A program made the position numbers and the translations under genes. Positions 35,232 to 44,677 of a stretch of DNA of 64,000 nt are shown one piece after another. The stretch comes from an uncultured Barnesiella sp. (lineage in GTDB: Bacteria > Bacteroidota > Bacteroidia > Bacteroidales > Barnesiellaceae), in assembly GCA_944320015.1 (NCBI GenBank), contig CALUFO010000002.1:62001-126000 (forward strand), given 5' to 3'. The notes under the pieces were generated by a model. It was not told the DNA's origin. It worked only from the letters and a program-made list of their open reading frames with translations, and searched no databases. Position 1 is the first letter of the stretch. Each line of letters begins with the position of its first letter.

Positions 35232-36938
35232 ATGACACAAATTGAACCTAACAAGGAAACAGAAGACAAGAAGAGTCTTAATTTTATAGAACAAATCGTC
35301 GAAGCCGATTTGAAGGCTGGGAAGAACGGAGGCCGTTTGAACACTCGTTTCCCGCCCGAGCCTAACGGCTATCTGCATATAGGTCATGCCAAAGCTATCT
35401 GTATAGACTTCGGTATTGCCGAGAAATTCGGTGGAACTTGTAATTTGCGGTTCGACGATACCAACCCGGTAAAAGAAGATGTGGAATATGTAGACTCCAT
35501 CATGGAGGATATTCATTGGTTGGGCTTCGACTGGGGTGATAGGTTGTATTATGCTTCGGATTATTTCCCCAAATTGTGGGATTTGGCTGTTCGTCTGATA
35601 AAGGAAGGGAAGGCCTATGTCGACGAACAATCGTCCGAAGAAATCGCGCGCCAGAAGGGCACACCCACGCAGCCGGGTATCGAAAGCCCTTATCGCAATA
35701 GAAGCATCGAAGAAAACCTCGACCTGTTTGAACGCATGAACAAAGGGGAGTTTGAAGAGGGTCGCTATGTCTTGCGCGCCAAGATCGACATGGCTTCGCC
35801 CAATATGCATTTCAGAGACCCTATCATGTACCGTATAATCAAGCATCCGCACCATAGAACCGGGACTAAATGGAATGTATATCCCATGTATGACTTCGCT
35901 CATGGACAGTCCGATTATTTCGAGGGTGTGACACACTCGATTTGTACGTTGGAGTTTGAAGTGCATCGCCCCTTGTATGAATATTTCGTAAAGGAATTGG
36001 CCGATGAAAGCTATTGCCCCCGACAAATAGAGTTTAATCGTTTGAACCTTACCTACACGGTAATGAGCAAACGGAAATTGTTGCAGCTGGTGAAAGAAGG
36101 TTTGGTAGCCGGTTGGGACGATCCTCGTATGCCGACCATCTGTGGACTGCGCCGTCGAGGATATACTCCCGAGTCGATTAAGAACTTCATTCAAAAAATC
36201 GGTTACACCAAATACGACGGCATTATAAGTGTGTCGTTGCTCGAGCACAGCATTCGCGAGGATTTGAATAAAACGGCGACCCGTGTATCGGCGGTACTCA
36301 ATCCCGTAAAATTGATTATCACCAACTATCCCGAGGATAAGGTGGAATATATGGAGATGGAGAATAATCCCGAAGATCCCACGGCAGGTACGCACAAAAT
36401 ACCCTTTACTCGTGAGTTGTATATCGAGCGGGACGATTTCATGGAGAACCCGCCGAAAAAATTCTTCCGGTTGGCTCCCGATCAGGAAGTGCGGTTGAAA
36501 TCGGCCTATATTATCAAATGTACAGGTGTGAAAAAAGATGCCGACGGGAATATCGAGGAGATTTATTGTGAGTATGATCCCGATACCCGAAGCGGTATGC
36601 CGGGCAGTATGCGCAAAGTGAAGGGCACACTGCACTGGGTTTCGGTGCCGCATAGCACGACTGCCGAGGTACGGCTGTATGATCGGTTGTTCAATGTAGA
36701 AAATCCCGCCGAGGAGAAAGATGTGGATTTCAGAGAATTGCTTAATCCCGATTCGTTGAAGGTGGTGGAGAATTGCCGTATCGAACCTTATTTGGCCGAA
36801 GTCGCCAAACCGGGAGCCCGATTCCAGTTCCAACGTACGGGGTATTTCTGTGTCGATCAAGATTCTACCGATAATCACTTGGTATTCAATAGAACCGTTT
36901 CGTTGAAAGACAGCTGGGAAAAACTGAAATCAAAATAA
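35232..36938 (+). CDS. glnS: Glutaminyl-tRNA synthetase
   Basis: Charges tRNA-Gln with glutamine. A 568-aa class I synthetase. The HIGH motif is in [17 protein letters not shown] (about 37-53) and the KMSKS counterpart is VMSKRKL (about 277-283). The [14 protein letters not shown] block and the C-terminal beta-barrel anticodon-binding domains (about 345-560) are in place. Having GlnRS means the cell need not rely on the Glu-tRNA amidotransferase route for tRNA-Gln. It ends 22 bp before a strong terminator. Confidence 0.98.
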   Translation: MTQIEPNKETEDKKSLNFIEQIVEADLKAGKNGGRLNTRFPPEPNGYLHIGHAKAICIDFGIAEKFGGTCNLRFDDTNPVKEDVEYVDSIMEDIHWLGFDWGDRLYYASDYFPKLWDLAVRLIKEGKAYVDEQSSEEIARQKGTPTQPGIESPYRNRSIEENLDLFERMNKGEFEEGRYVLRAKIDMASPNMHFRDPIMYRIIKHPHHRTGTKWNVYPMYDFAHGQSDYFEGVTHSICTLEFEVHRPLYEYFVKELADESYCPRQIEFNRLNLTYTVMSKRKLLQLVKEGLVAGWDDPRMPTICGLRRRGYTPESIKNFIQKIGYTKYDGIISVSLLEHSIREDLNKTATRVSAVLNPVKLIITNYPEDKVEYMEMENNPEDPTAGTHKIPFTRELYIERDDFMENPPKKFFRLAPDQEVRLKSAYIIKCTGVKKDADGNIEEIYCEYDPDTRSGMPGSMRKVKGTLHWVSVPHSTTAEVRLYDRLFNVENPAEEKDVDFRELLNPDSLKVVENCRIEPYLAEVAKPGARFQFQRTGYFCVDQDSTDNHLVFNRTVSLKDSWEKLKSK

Positions 36939-36958
36939 AATATAAGATCGTGTCATAT

Positions 36959-36999
36959 ACTGTCGAATCCCTTTTCTTAGTGGGGATTCGACAGTTTTT
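36959..36999 (+). terminator. Terminator of glnS
   Basis: A 13-bp perfect stem (36959-36971 and 36983-36995) with an 11-nt loop and a five-T tract. It lies inside the open frame that precedes the TPR protein's ATG, so that upstream frame is not coding. Confidence 0.9.
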
Positions 37000-37003
37000 A
37001 TCT

Positions 37004-38431
37004 ATGTTTGAAATGTCTGCCAAAAACTCCAACGAGCTAATCGAGCGCTACGAACAAATGTTGAACGGAGCGGCCAGTTACTATTTCGACACCGATGAAA
37101 TAGACGAGATTTCGGATTATTATGAGTCCAAAGGCCAGTTGCCGAAATCATTGAACGCCATAGAATTCGGATTGAAGTTGCACCCCGATAACGAGGGCTT
37201 GAAACTGAAACAGGCGCGTTATTTGCTCTATCTCGATAGAGCCGAAGAGGCAAAGAAAATCATGTCGAAATTGGCCGATTATAGTCCCGACGCTACACTT
37301 GTCAGAGCCGAACTGCTATTCATCGACAGCCGCATAGAGGAGGCTCATGCGTTGATGCTTTCTTTGTTGGACAGTGACGATATTCGGGAGGATATATGTT
37401 TCGACGCCATGGATATATATGCCGATTATGATTATTTCGATGAATTGCTCGAATTTGTGGCCAAAGCCGAAACGGTGTTGCCCGATAGCAAGGATTTGCT
37501 GCGGGAAATTGCGGCCATTTGTGAAGAGCGCATGGAGTATGAACAGGCTGTTGTCTTTTACAACAAACTGATCGACAAGGACCCGTACTCTCTCTCCGAT
37601 TGGTTTTCATTGGCCAAGGTCGAAGCCTTGTTGAAACACTACGACAAAGCGATAGAGGCTTGCGATTTTGCACTGGCTGTAAAAGAAAACGACGAGTCGA
37701 TACTTTCTTTTAAAGGCTATTGTTATTACGATTCAGGACAATACGAAAAAGCTATCGACCAGTTTATGGAGTATGCCGCTGTAACCAAAGATAAATCGGT
37801 GGCTTATGAACTGATAGGCGAGTGTTATATCAAGAAAAACGACTTTGACAACGCATTGGCATTTTTTCATCGGGCTCTCGATCTGGATCCAGCCAATTCG
37901 AATATTTGCTATCAATTGGCAACCTGTTATTACGATTTGGGCAGGCTCAAAGAGGCGATTGTCTATTTGCAAGACACGTTGAGCTTGGATGAGCGCGACG
38001 ACGAAGCTCACTCTTTCTTGGGCGAAATTCTGTTGAAAGAGGGCGATTATGACAGAGCCTACCGCCATTTGACCCGATCGTTGGAGTTAAATCAAGACGA
38101 TAAAGAGACCTTGCGGCTCAAAGGAGAGGCTTGCCTTCATTTGGAATATTACGGGGAGGCCGCGGAGGCTTTTGAATCGGTCTTGCAAACCGATGCGTAT
38201 GATTTGGCATCGCGCTTCAACTTAGTCGTGGCTTATGCCCGCAACGGTAACGAAGCGGAAGCCGAGCGACAAATAGCTATTATCGACAACATGTCGCACA
38301 CATTCGATTTCGGCGATTTACCTCGTGAAGAACAGCAGCAATGGGCGCATGTGCAGGAGGCTATACAGTCGTTGAAAGATTTTTTACTTAAAAATATCGA
38401 TCCGGCTTCAAATCGAGACAACTTTTCATAG
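37004..38431 (+). CDS. Tetratricopeptide-repeat protein
   Basis: A protein of about 475 aa made almost wholly of TPR helix pairs: repeats of the form A.A.....AL.LDP.N can be followed from about residue 45 to 445 (for example ALAFFHRALDLDPANSNICYQLATCYYDLGRLKEAI). There is no signal peptide, so it is probably a cytoplasmic scaffold; partners are unknown. The frame is open back to a GTG at 36950, but that stretch contains the glnS terminator, so I use the ATG at 37004 (MFEMSAKNS); the ATG at 37013 is equally possible. A TATGTTTG element overlaps 37003-37010. Its stop overlaps the convergent hydrolase gene by 6 bp. Confidence 0.88.
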   Translation: MFEMSAKNSNELIERYEQMLNGAASYYFDTDEIDEISDYYESKGQLPKSLNAIEFGLKLHPDNEGLKLKQARYLLYLDRAEEAKKIMSKLADYSPDATLVRAELLFIDSRIEEAHALMLSLLDSDDIREDICFDAMDIYADYDYFDELLEFVAKAETVLPDSKDLLREIAAICEERMEYEQAVVFYNKLIDKDPYSLSDWFSLAKVEALLKHYDKAIEACDFALAVKENDESILSFKGYCYYDSGQYEKAIDQFMEYAAVTKDKSVAYELIGECYIKKNDFDNALAFFHRALDLDPANSNICYQLATCYYDLGRLKEAIVYLQDTLSLDERDDEAHSFLGEILLKEGDYDRAYRHLTRSLELNQDDKETLRLKGEACLHLEYYGEAAEAFESVLQTDAYDLASRFNLVVAYARNGNEAEAERQIAIIDNMSHTFDFGDLPREEQQQWAHVQEAIQSLKDFLLKNIDPASNRDNFS

Positions 38432-39064
38432 GAACGGATTTTCGGCACGTTCGATGCCGATTTCGGTCTCCGGGCCATGACCGGCATAGACTATGGTATC
38501 GTCGGGTAGAGTCAACAACTTTTTTTGAATGGACTGTATCAATTGGTGATAGTTTCCGCCCGGTAAGTCGGTTCGGCCGATACTCATTTGGAAAAGGGCA
38601 TCGCCCGATAGCACAAATCCCGACTCGGGTGCATAAAACGCCATGCTGCCCGGGGAATGGCCGGGGACGGCGATCGCTGTCAATTCTTCATTCCCAAGCC
38701 TAAATCGGTCATTGTCGCAAATATACTGTCCGATTGGTTGTACCGCTCCATGAAATGGAATACCGAATGAGCGGCATTGTTCCGACATATTTTGCAGTAG
38801 AAACTCGTCGTCTTTCGAGGCGGATAAGCCGATTTCGTATTTTTGAGCCACAAATGCATTCCCGAAACAGTGGTCGAAGTGTAGGTGGGTAGCCAATAGA
38901 TATTTTACTGTCAGGCGGTTGTCGGCGATGAATTTCGACAATGCTTCTTCCTCCTTGGGATAGAAACACCCGGCGTCGACAATGGCGCACTCGCGGCTGT
39001 CGGTATCCCACAGGATATAAGTATTCACGGGGAGCATATTGAAGTGAAATCGACTTACTTTCAT
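38426..39064 (-). CDS. MBL-fold metallo-hydrolase, glyoxalase II-like
   Basis: A 212-aa metallo-beta-lactamase-fold hydrolase. The zinc motif HLHFDH sits in LLATHLHFDHCFGNAF (about 60), further ligands are His in GHSPGSMAFYAPE (about 134) and Asp in LSGDALFQMSIGRTDLPGG (about 153-171), and the last His is in VYAGHGPETEIG (about 195). The layout and GRTDLPGG segment match the glyoxalase II-like branch, which hydrolyses thioesters, but the substrate is unknown. It lies 6 bp after rsmG. Confidence 0.92.
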   Translation of the reverse strand: MKVSRFHFNMLPVNTYILWDTDSRECAIVDAGCFYPKEEEALSKFIADNRLTVKYLLATHLHFDHCFGNAFVAQKYEIGLSASKDDEFLLQNMSEQCRSFGIPFHGAVQPIGQYICDNDRFRLGNEELTAIAVPGHSPGSMAFYAPESGFVLSGDALFQMSIGRTDLPGGNYHQLIQSIQKKLLTLPDDTIVYAGHGPETEIGIERAENPFL

Positions 39065-39070
39065 ACGGCT

Positions 39071-39700
39071 TTATTTTTTGACGATTTGTACATAGACGAC
39101 TTTTTTTGTCTTGAAATACTCCTCTTTGAAGAAGTCGCTCAAATTGAAGACAATCGATGTTTTCTTTACCGGCGCTATTTCTTGTTGCAGCTCTCCGCCT
39201 TTCAGGCAAAGTAGCCCGTTGGGCAGGGCATTTTGTTGCTCTTTCTTGATGTTCTTGCGAATTAGCCTCAACAAGTCGGGCAGGGGCATGACGGCTCGAC
39301 TCACCACAAAATCGTATTCGGTTTTAAGCTCTTCCACACTGCCGTGTTGGAACGAAACATTTTCGAGATTTATTGCTTCGGCAACGCTTTGAGCCACTTT
39401 TATCTTTTTCCCGATGCGATCGATTAAGTGGAATTTGCATTCCGGGAAAAGTATTGCCAACGGGATACCGGGAAATCCTCCGCCGGTTCCCACGTCGAGA
39501 ATCGTAGTGTCTGCGGTGAAATTGATTGCTTTGGCAATTCCCAACGAGTGAAGTATGTGGTGGAGATACAGGTTATCGATGTCTTTTCGGGAAATGACGT
39601 TTATTTTGGCATTCCAGTCGGTATATAGGTTGCCCAGTGCGGCGAATTGACTCTCTTGCTGGGGAGAGAGATTCGGGAAATAGGATTTGATATGTTGCAT
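39071..39700 (-). CDS. rsmG: 16S rRNA (guanine-527-N7)-methyltransferase
   Basis: Methylates G527 of 16S rRNA. The 209-aa protein has the SAM-binding LDVGTGGGFPGIPLAILFP motif (about 69-87) and the KINVISRKDIDNLYLHHILHSL block N-terminal to it, plus VVSRAVMPLPDLL (about 132). Loss of this enzyme gives low-level streptomycin resistance in other bacteria. It sits 3 bp after the DUF3298 gene and 6 bp before the MBL hydrolase, forming a three-gene minus-strand unit. Confidence 0.97.
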   Translation of the reverse strand: MQHIKSYFPNLSPQQESQFAALGNLYTDWNAKINVISRKDIDNLYLHHILHSLGIAKAINFTADTTILDVGTGGGFPGIPLAILFPECKFHLIDRIGKKIKVAQSVAEAINLENVSFQHGSVEELKTEYDFVVSRAVMPLPDLLRLIRKNIKKEQQNALPNGLLCLKGGELQQEIAPVKKTSIVFNLSDFFKEEYFKTKKVVYVQIVKK

Positions 39701-39703
39701 AGA

Positions 39704-40546
39704 CTATTTTTGGATTAAACGGCGAATGGGGGTATCGGGCAGGAAATACATCTCCAACTCGGAGAAAGGAACTTCGATAAATGTTTGCCCGGTGGCATAA
39801 CAAGCGATTTCGTAGGGATTATATACCCAACAGATGCCGTTGTCGGTTAAATAGAAGTTGTCGGTCGCGCCAATCCCCTCAGCTGCGAAGTAACCCAAAT
39901 CGAGCAGAGAGTCGGGAGTCGTCAAATTTAGATTTTTAAGCAACTGGTCCAGCAGAACACGGTTCACGCGATCGATCGACCCGGGTTGGAATATATCGTC
40001 CAACATGATTCTGCGCCAACTGGCCAAGTCTATCGTATAATAGAGGTCGGAGTATATACCATGTGCCCCGCCTGTATATTCCGATGTAGAAAGTCCATAG
40101 CAGAAGAAATCGTTGCGGTTGTAAAGCGGAGCCAATGTATAGTTGAAACTCCATTCAAACGAATAGGCTTCGCCATATTCTTTCAATATTTTCTTGAACT
40201 CGGGCTCTTCTACTTTATAGTCCGTAATATGTGAGTCAACGATTTTTTGAGCGGCTTGCAACAATGTGTCGCCCGCATATTTTTCGCCGAATACCAGTGG
40301 AGTGAGTATTTTTTGCAAATGCAGGTAGTCGCTGTCCTGCTTGTATTGCACAGGGATTTCCAAGGATAAGGAGACTTTACAGGCCGGCATGGCCGTGTCG
40401 CCCGAGAGATGATACGAGTCTTGCAGGACTTTCTTGATTACGACTACCGAATCGACCGTCGAGCCGCTCGATTGGTCGCTTTTGAAGTTACAAGAGTACA
40501 AGCAGCTTAATAAAGCTATAAGACTTAATAACGGTATTTTTTTCAT
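39704..40546 (-). CDS. DUF3298/RsiV-like lipoprotein
   Basis: A protein of about 280 aa beginning with a lipoprotein signal (LIALLSCLYSC, lipobox Cys at about residue 19). I take the ATG at 40546 because it begins the MKKIPLLSLIALLSCLYSC signal; the frame stays open 60 bases upstream but without a reason to use it. The mature part contains a DUF4163-like N-terminal half (PVQYKQDSDYLHLQKILTPL) and a DUF3298-like C-terminal half (GAHGIYSDLYYTIDLASWRRIMLDDIF, VPFSELEMYF). In RsiV this domain pair binds lysozyme; here it is free of a sigma-factor partner, so no such role is claimed. First gene of the rsmG unit. Confidence 0.85.
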   Translation of the reverse strand: MKKIPLLSLIALLSCLYSCNFKSDQSSGSTVDSVVVIKKVLQDSYHLSGDTAMPACKVSLSLEIPVQYKQDSDYLHLQKILTPLVFGEKYAGDTLLQAAQKIVDSHITDYKVEEPEFKKILKEYGEAYSFEWSFNYTLAPLYNRNDFFCYGLSTSEYTGGAHGIYSDLYYTIDLASWRRIMLDDIFQPGSIDRVNRVLLDQLLKNLNLTTPDSLLDLGYFAAEGIGATDNFYLTDNGICWVYNPYEIACYATGQTFIEVPFSELEMYFLPDTPIRRLIQK

Positions 40547-40562
40547 AGGAATAAGTTTTTTA

Positions 40563-40570
40563 CAAAAATA
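40563..40570 (-). promoter_or_regulatory. -7 promoter element of the DUF3298-rsmG-hydrolase unit
   Basis: TATTTTTG on the minus strand, 17 bp before the start codon. Confidence 0.5.
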
Positions 40571-40709
40571 CGCCTTTTGTTGTGGGTGGCAAGAAAAAAA
40601 CGGCAAAAAAGCTATCTCTCCGTTGAAACGTTTTTATTTTTTTACGATGACCGGCAGTCTTCCCGGCTCTTTTTCGCCGCTTTTTTAGCCTCTTGTCGAA
40701 AGATTTGCA

Positions 40710-40717
40710 TACCTTTG
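40710..40717 (+). promoter_or_regulatory. -7 promoter element for the CvfB-like gene
   Basis: TACCTTTG, 46 bp before the start codon. Confidence 0.55.
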
Positions 40718-40762
40718 CGGCATATAAAATAGACATATATCGTATAACGAAATAAATCCTGT

Positions 40763-41599
40763 ATGTTGCAAGTTGGAAAGTTCAACAAACTCAAAGTCGT
40801 CAAGACGGTCGATTTTGGAGTTTATCTCGATGGCGGAGAAAAGGGCGAAATACTGTTGCCTCGCAAGTTTGTCCCGGGAGGGGCGTGTGAGGAGGGTGAC
40901 GAGATAGACGCCTTTATCTATTACGACTCGGAAGACCGATTGATTGCGACTACTCAGTCTCCATGGGTGAAAGTAGGGGAGTTCGCTCGATTACAGGTGA
41001 AATCGGTAACGAGGGTAGGGGCTTTTCTCGATTGGGGGTTGGAGGCGAAAGACCTTTTGGTCCCTTTCCGGGAACAGGCAGCCGACATGCAGCCGGGTAA
41101 TTATTATGTGGTATATGTCTATCTCGATTTTGCGACGGGACGAATTGTCGCATCGGCCAAACTGGATAAATTCCTCGATAACGTACCTCCGGAATATACC
41201 CCCAACCAGCCGGTCGATATTTTGGTCGTACAAGAGACTCAACTCGGGTATAAAGTGATTATCGAGAATCTGCACTGGGGCATGATTTATCGTAATGAGA
41301 TATTCCGTCCGATAGCAGTGGGAGACCGTTTGCAGGCTTATATAAAACAAGTGCGCGACGACGAGAGAATCGATGTGGCGTTGCAGCCGTCGGGGTATGG
41401 ACGCATCGACCCGTTGTCCGAATCGATTTTACAGCGGCTCGAAGCGGCAGGCGGAGTGTTGCCACTCTCCGACAAGTCTCCGGCCGAAGAGATAGCCCGC
41501 TCTTTCCAATGCAGTAAAAAGAGTTTCAAGAAAGCCATAGGCGCTCTGTACAAAGCCCGTCGTATCGTTATCGACGAAGATTCCATTCGCAAGGCATAG
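40763..41599 (+). CDS. CvfB-like S1-domain RNA-binding protein
   Basis: A 278-aa cytoplasmic protein of the CvfB family (S1-like RNA-binding domains plus a winged helix). Successive S1-type barrels begin with VGKFNKLKVVKTVDFGVYLDG (residues 4-24), WVKVGEFARLQVKSVTRVGAFLDWGLEAKDLLVPFREQ (about 72-109) and PVDILVVQETQLGYKVIIENLHWGMIYRNEIF (about 152-183). A C-terminal winged helix (about 225-275, SPAEEIARSFQCSKKSFKKAIGALYKARRIVI) follows. CvfB affects virulence in staphylococci and binds RNA; targets here are unknown. It is monocistronic. Confidence 0.92.
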   Translation: MLQVGKFNKLKVVKTVDFGVYLDGGEKGEILLPRKFVPGGACEEGDEIDAFIYYDSEDRLIATTQSPWVKVGEFARLQVKSVTRVGAFLDWGLEAKDLLVPFREQAADMQPGNYYVVYVYLDFATGRIVASAKLDKFLDNVPPEYTPNQPVDILVVQETQLGYKVIIENLHWGMIYRNEIFRPIAVGDRLQAYIKQVRDDERIDVALQPSGYGRIDPLSESILQRLEAAGGVLPLSDKSPAEEIARSFQCSKKSFKKAIGALYKARRIVIDEDSIRKA

Positions 41600-41722
41600 C
41601 GCTATATTACCTTTCGACACGATAAAAGAACTTTTTTCTACAACTGTTGTTTAATAGTTGTAAAGTTTCTTGTATGAGAAACCATGCGACTTTTAACAGG
41701 TATTAAACAATAAAAAACAGTT

Positions 41723-42784
41723 ATGAAAAGAGTTTTCATTATGTTGGCTGTCGTGCTGGGAAGCGCGGGGCTGCTATTCGCTCAAAAAAGCAATCAAAAG
41801 GAAGTAAAACAATTGCAAAGTTTTTTGCAACAAACCTCGGCTAAGGGAGATGCCAATTATATCCGTTTGGGAATTACCGACTTGAAAAATCCGGCTACAT
41901 GGAACGGTGTGGTATGGAGCGATGGCCGGGCTATTTCTATCGAGTGGGAAGAAAAAGAACTGGCTGGTGAGTTGGATTTGAATGGATTTACTGCTCTTCA
42001 AAAAGTCGATTGCTCGCGTAATCAATTGACCGGCATTGAGGTGTCGGGTTGTACGGCGCTCAATACACTGAATGTGAGCCGTAATAAATTGACCGATTTG
42101 ACAATCGACAATTGCCCGGCGTTGGTTAGGCTTGATTGCTATAAAAATAGATTGACCGATTTGTCGTTGTCGGGTCTACCCGGATTGAAAAACTTGAATT
42201 GTTCCAATAACCTATTTGTAGAGCTAAATGTAAATGGGGCACAGCAATTGCAGAGCCTGAATGTGCAAGGCTGTCATCTCGAATCGTTAAAGGTCGATAG
42301 TTGTGAAAATCTGAAAAATCTCTATTGCGGATACAACAAACTCACCAGTCTCAATTTATTCGGGACGACCTCTCTCACCAACTTGAATATCGACGACAAC
42401 GAAATTGCCAATATGGTGATTTCTAAATTGCCCTCTCTTACTTCGCTCGTTTGCAGTGACAATAATATGAAGACTTTGGGGGTCCTCGATTGTACAGCGT
42501 TGACCGATTTGGTTTGTTCCTATAACGACCTGACTACGTTGAATCTCAATGGCTCCAATAACCTCTATTTTGTCGATTGCTCCTATAACGACCTTTCTAC
42601 TCTCGATCTGAGCAACCGCACCATGTTGCAACGGGTCATTTGTAGCAACAATCAGTTGAATGTGCTCGATGTGTCGTTCTGTCCCAATTTGGTATATATC
42701 AATTGCCGGTATAACCAGTTGGTCGATTTGCGCACGATAGGCGATAGCAACCTGAGCATGATCGCCTGCCAGTGGAATTATTGA
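41723..42784 (+). CDS. Exported leucine-rich-repeat protein
   Basis: A 353-aa protein with a signal peptide (MKRVFIMLAVVLGSAGLLFAQ) and about a dozen 21-residue repeats of the form L..LDCS.N.LT.LD.S.C..L from about residue 80 to the C-terminus (for example LQKVDCSRNQLTGIEVSGCTAL). The Cys/Ser in the SxNxL turn and the length make it the Bacteroidota type of LRR, which forms a curved surface-exposed solenoid in proteins such as BspA. There is no C-terminal sorting domain or lipobox visible. A binding function is likely, but the ligand is unknown. The gene is monocistronic with a terminator. Confidence 0.88.
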   Translation: MKRVFIMLAVVLGSAGLLFAQKSNQKEVKQLQSFLQQTSAKGDANYIRLGITDLKNPATWNGVVWSDGRAISIEWEEKELAGELDLNGFTALQKVDCSRNQLTGIEVSGCTALNTLNVSRNKLTDLTIDNCPALVRLDCYKNRLTDLSLSGLPGLKNLNCSNNLFVELNVNGAQQLQSLNVQGCHLESLKVDSCENLKNLYCGYNKLTSLNLFGTTSLTNLNIDDNEIANMVISKLPSLTSLVCSDNNMKTLGVLDCTALTDLVCSYNDLTTLNLNGSNNLYFVDCSYNDLSTLDLSNRTMLQRVICSNNQLNVLDVSFCPNLVYINCRYNQLVDLRTIGDSNLSMIACQWNY

Positions 42785-42809
42785 ATGGCTGAGTTAGATA
42801 ATATACAGG

Positions 42810-42840
42810 GGGAGTGCCGGGAAAACGGTACTCCTCTTTT
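42810..42840 (+). terminator. Terminator of the LRR gene
   Basis: A 9-bp stem GGAGTGCCG/CGGTACTCC with one G-U pair (42811-42819, 42826-42834), followed by TCTTTT. Confidence 0.75.
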
Positions 42841-42906
42841 GTGTTATTGCGGTTTGAAAAGAGCCCAACCGACAGTGGCTAAAATAGGCGAGTAAGCCGC
42901 CGAAGA

Positions 42907-43701
42907 TTATTTTTCGGAGGCTTCTTCTTGTTTGCGGTACTCCTCGATCATGTAGCCTTTCACCTCTTTGAAGAGCCGGGTGGCAAATACGAAATCGTTT
43001 AATGCGGCATTGGAAGAAGTGAAGATGCGATTTTTGTTACCGACCCATTCCCGGTGTCCTTTGTTGATGAAAATGATGTTTTCGCCAATACCGATGACCG
43101 AGTTCATATCGTGAGTGTTGATAATGGTGGTAATGTTGTATTCGTGAGTAATATCGCTCAACAGTTCGTCGATGAGAATCGAGGTCTTCGGGTCGAGTCC
43201 CGAGTTAGGCTCGTCGCAAAACAGATATTTGGGATTCAAGGCTATCGCTCGGGCTATGGCGACCCGTTTCTGCATACCGCCGCTTAATTCCGACGGGTAG
43301 AGATCGTTTACCCCTTTCAGGTTTACCCGCTCCAAACAAAATTCGGCTCGTTTCTTACAGGCGGCATAGTTTTCCCGGGTGAACATACGCAACGGGAACA
43401 TGACATTTCCCAAAACCGTTTCCGAGTCAAACAAAGCCGAGCCTTGGAAAAGCATGCCTATCTCGGTGCGTAACGCTTTGATTTGCGCCGCCGACATCGA
43501 GGTGACATCTCGGTCGTCGTAGCGTATTTGTCCCTTGTCGGGCTGCACGAGGCCTACGATACATTTCATCAATACGGTTTTCCCCGAACCGCTTTGCCCG
43601 ATGATCAAATTGGTCTTTCCAGAATAGAACTTGGCCGAGACGTCGTGCAACACTTCTTTGCCATCGAACGACTTGTATATGTTATTGACTGTAATCATCA
43701 A
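42907..43701 (-). CDS. MlaF-type ABC transporter ATP-binding protein
   Basis: The ATPase of a lipid-transport (Mla/Ttg2-like) ABC system, 264 aa. Walker A IIGQSGSGKTVLMKC (about 33-47), signature ELSGGMQKRVAIARAI (about 139), Walker B YLFCDEPNSGLDP and the H-loop IINTHDMNSV are intact. The DEPNSGLDP form and pairing with an MlaE permease point to the Mla subfamily, which moves phospholipids between membranes. The gene overlaps the permease by 4 bp. The MCE-domain substrate-binding partner (MlaD) is not in this window. Confidence 0.94.
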   Translation of the reverse strand: MMITVNNIYKSFDGKEVLHDVSAKFYSGKTNLIIGQSGSGKTVLMKCIVGLVQPDKGQIRYDDRDVTSMSAAQIKALRTEIGMLFQGSALFDSETVLGNVMFPLRMFTRENYAACKKRAEFCLERVNLKGVNDLYPSELSGGMQKRVAIARAIALNPKYLFCDEPNSGLDPKTSILIDELLSDITHEYNITTIINTHDMNSVIGIGENIIFINKGHREWVGNKNRIFTSSNAALNDFVFATRLFKEVKGYMIEEYRKQEEASEK

Positions 43702-44444
43702 AATAGAATTTGGGTGAGAACTACATCGAGAAGCAGCACAATCACACTGCTCACTACAACCGAGTCGGTACTGGCTTGTCCCACTTCGAGTGCGCCACCC
43801 TTGACTTTATAACCATAGTACGACGAAACACTGCTGATGACAAATGCAAAAAAGAGCGCTTTGAAGATAGCTTGCCAAATGTAGTACTCGTTGAAGAAAC
43901 TTTGAAGCCCGTATATATATTTCGGGACCGAGATAATGTTGGTAAACTCGGCGATGAGATAACCGCCGGTGATTCCGCTCGCCATACTGAACACCACCAA
44001 GACCGGGATAAAGGAAACCATCGCCGCGATTTTGGGCAGGATAAGCAGGTTGGCCGAGTTCACCCCCATGATCTCGAGGGCGTCGATTTGCTCGGTTACC
44101 CGCATGGTGCCTATCTCCGAAGCGATATTCGACCCTACTTTGCCGGCCAATATCAAGCAGAGGATAGAGGAAGAAAACTCCAATAAAATCACGTCGCGGG
44201 TAGCCAAGCCTACCGCATAGGCCGGAATGAGGGGCGACACCACGTTCTTTTGCATTTGTATGGCGATAACCGCTCCGATAAAAACCGAAATGGTAATGAC
44301 GATAGGAATGGAGTCGATGCCCAATTTGTAGATTTCGGAGATGTATCGTTTGAAAAACTCTCTCCACCGGTCGGGAATTGTAAAGACTCGCCGCATGAGC
44401 AAGACATAATCGCCGAATTTTTTTAATGAATCGTATATGATCAT
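43698..44444 (-). CDS. MlaE-type ABC transporter permease
   Basis: The permease of the Mla-like lipid transporter, 248 aa. It has about five membrane helices and the DUF140/MlaE signatures GLATRDVILLEFSSSILCLILAGKVGSNIASEIGTMRVTEQIDALEIMG in its centre (about 80-127), which includes the Glu-rich coupling loop. It is the first gene of the pair, with a TATTTTTG element 27 bp upstream. Confidence 0.94.
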   Translation of the reverse strand: MIIYDSLKKFGDYVLLMRRVFTIPDRWREFFKRYISEIYKLGIDSIPIVITISVFIGAVIAIQMQKNVVSPLIPAYAVGLATRDVILLEFSSSILCLILAGKVGSNIASEIGTMRVTEQIDALEIMGVNSANLLILPKIAAMVSFIPVLVVFSMASGITGGYLIAEFTNIISVPKYIYGLQSFFNEYYIWQAIFKALFFAFVISSVSSYYGYKVKGGALEVGQASTDSVVVSSVIVLLLDVVLTQILF

Positions 44445-44470
44445 ATCCGTTGTTTTGGAATATCGAGAAG

Positions 44471-44478
44471 CAAAAATA
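44471..44478 (-). promoter_or_regulatory. -7 promoter element for the MlaE-MlaF pair
   Basis: TATTTTTG on the minus strand, 27 bp before the permease start. Confidence 0.5.
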
Positions 44479-44572
44479 GTGAAAAAGATTGATGTGCGGC
44501 AATCTTTATCGGGGAATTGACGTCTCGATTATTTTATTTCGTTAAAGTGGCTCATGAATTTCTCTATTTCGT

Positions 44573-44580
44573 TATCTTTG
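44573..44580 (+). promoter_or_regulatory. -7 promoter element for lptB
   Basis: TATCTTTG, about 98 bp before the lptB start. The intervening leader has no recognised feature. Confidence 0.55.
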
Positions 44581-44677
44581 CGTCGTCAAGTGAAAGAAAA
44601 ACGGCATTTTCGGGAAAAGAGACGTCCCTCACGGAGTGTGCCATCATTCTTTATCATAAACGCTAAATCACAGAGAT

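Noticed and set aside
35214-36878. 554-codon minus-strand open frame
   Set aside because: Antisense to glnS, which shows all synthetase motifs.
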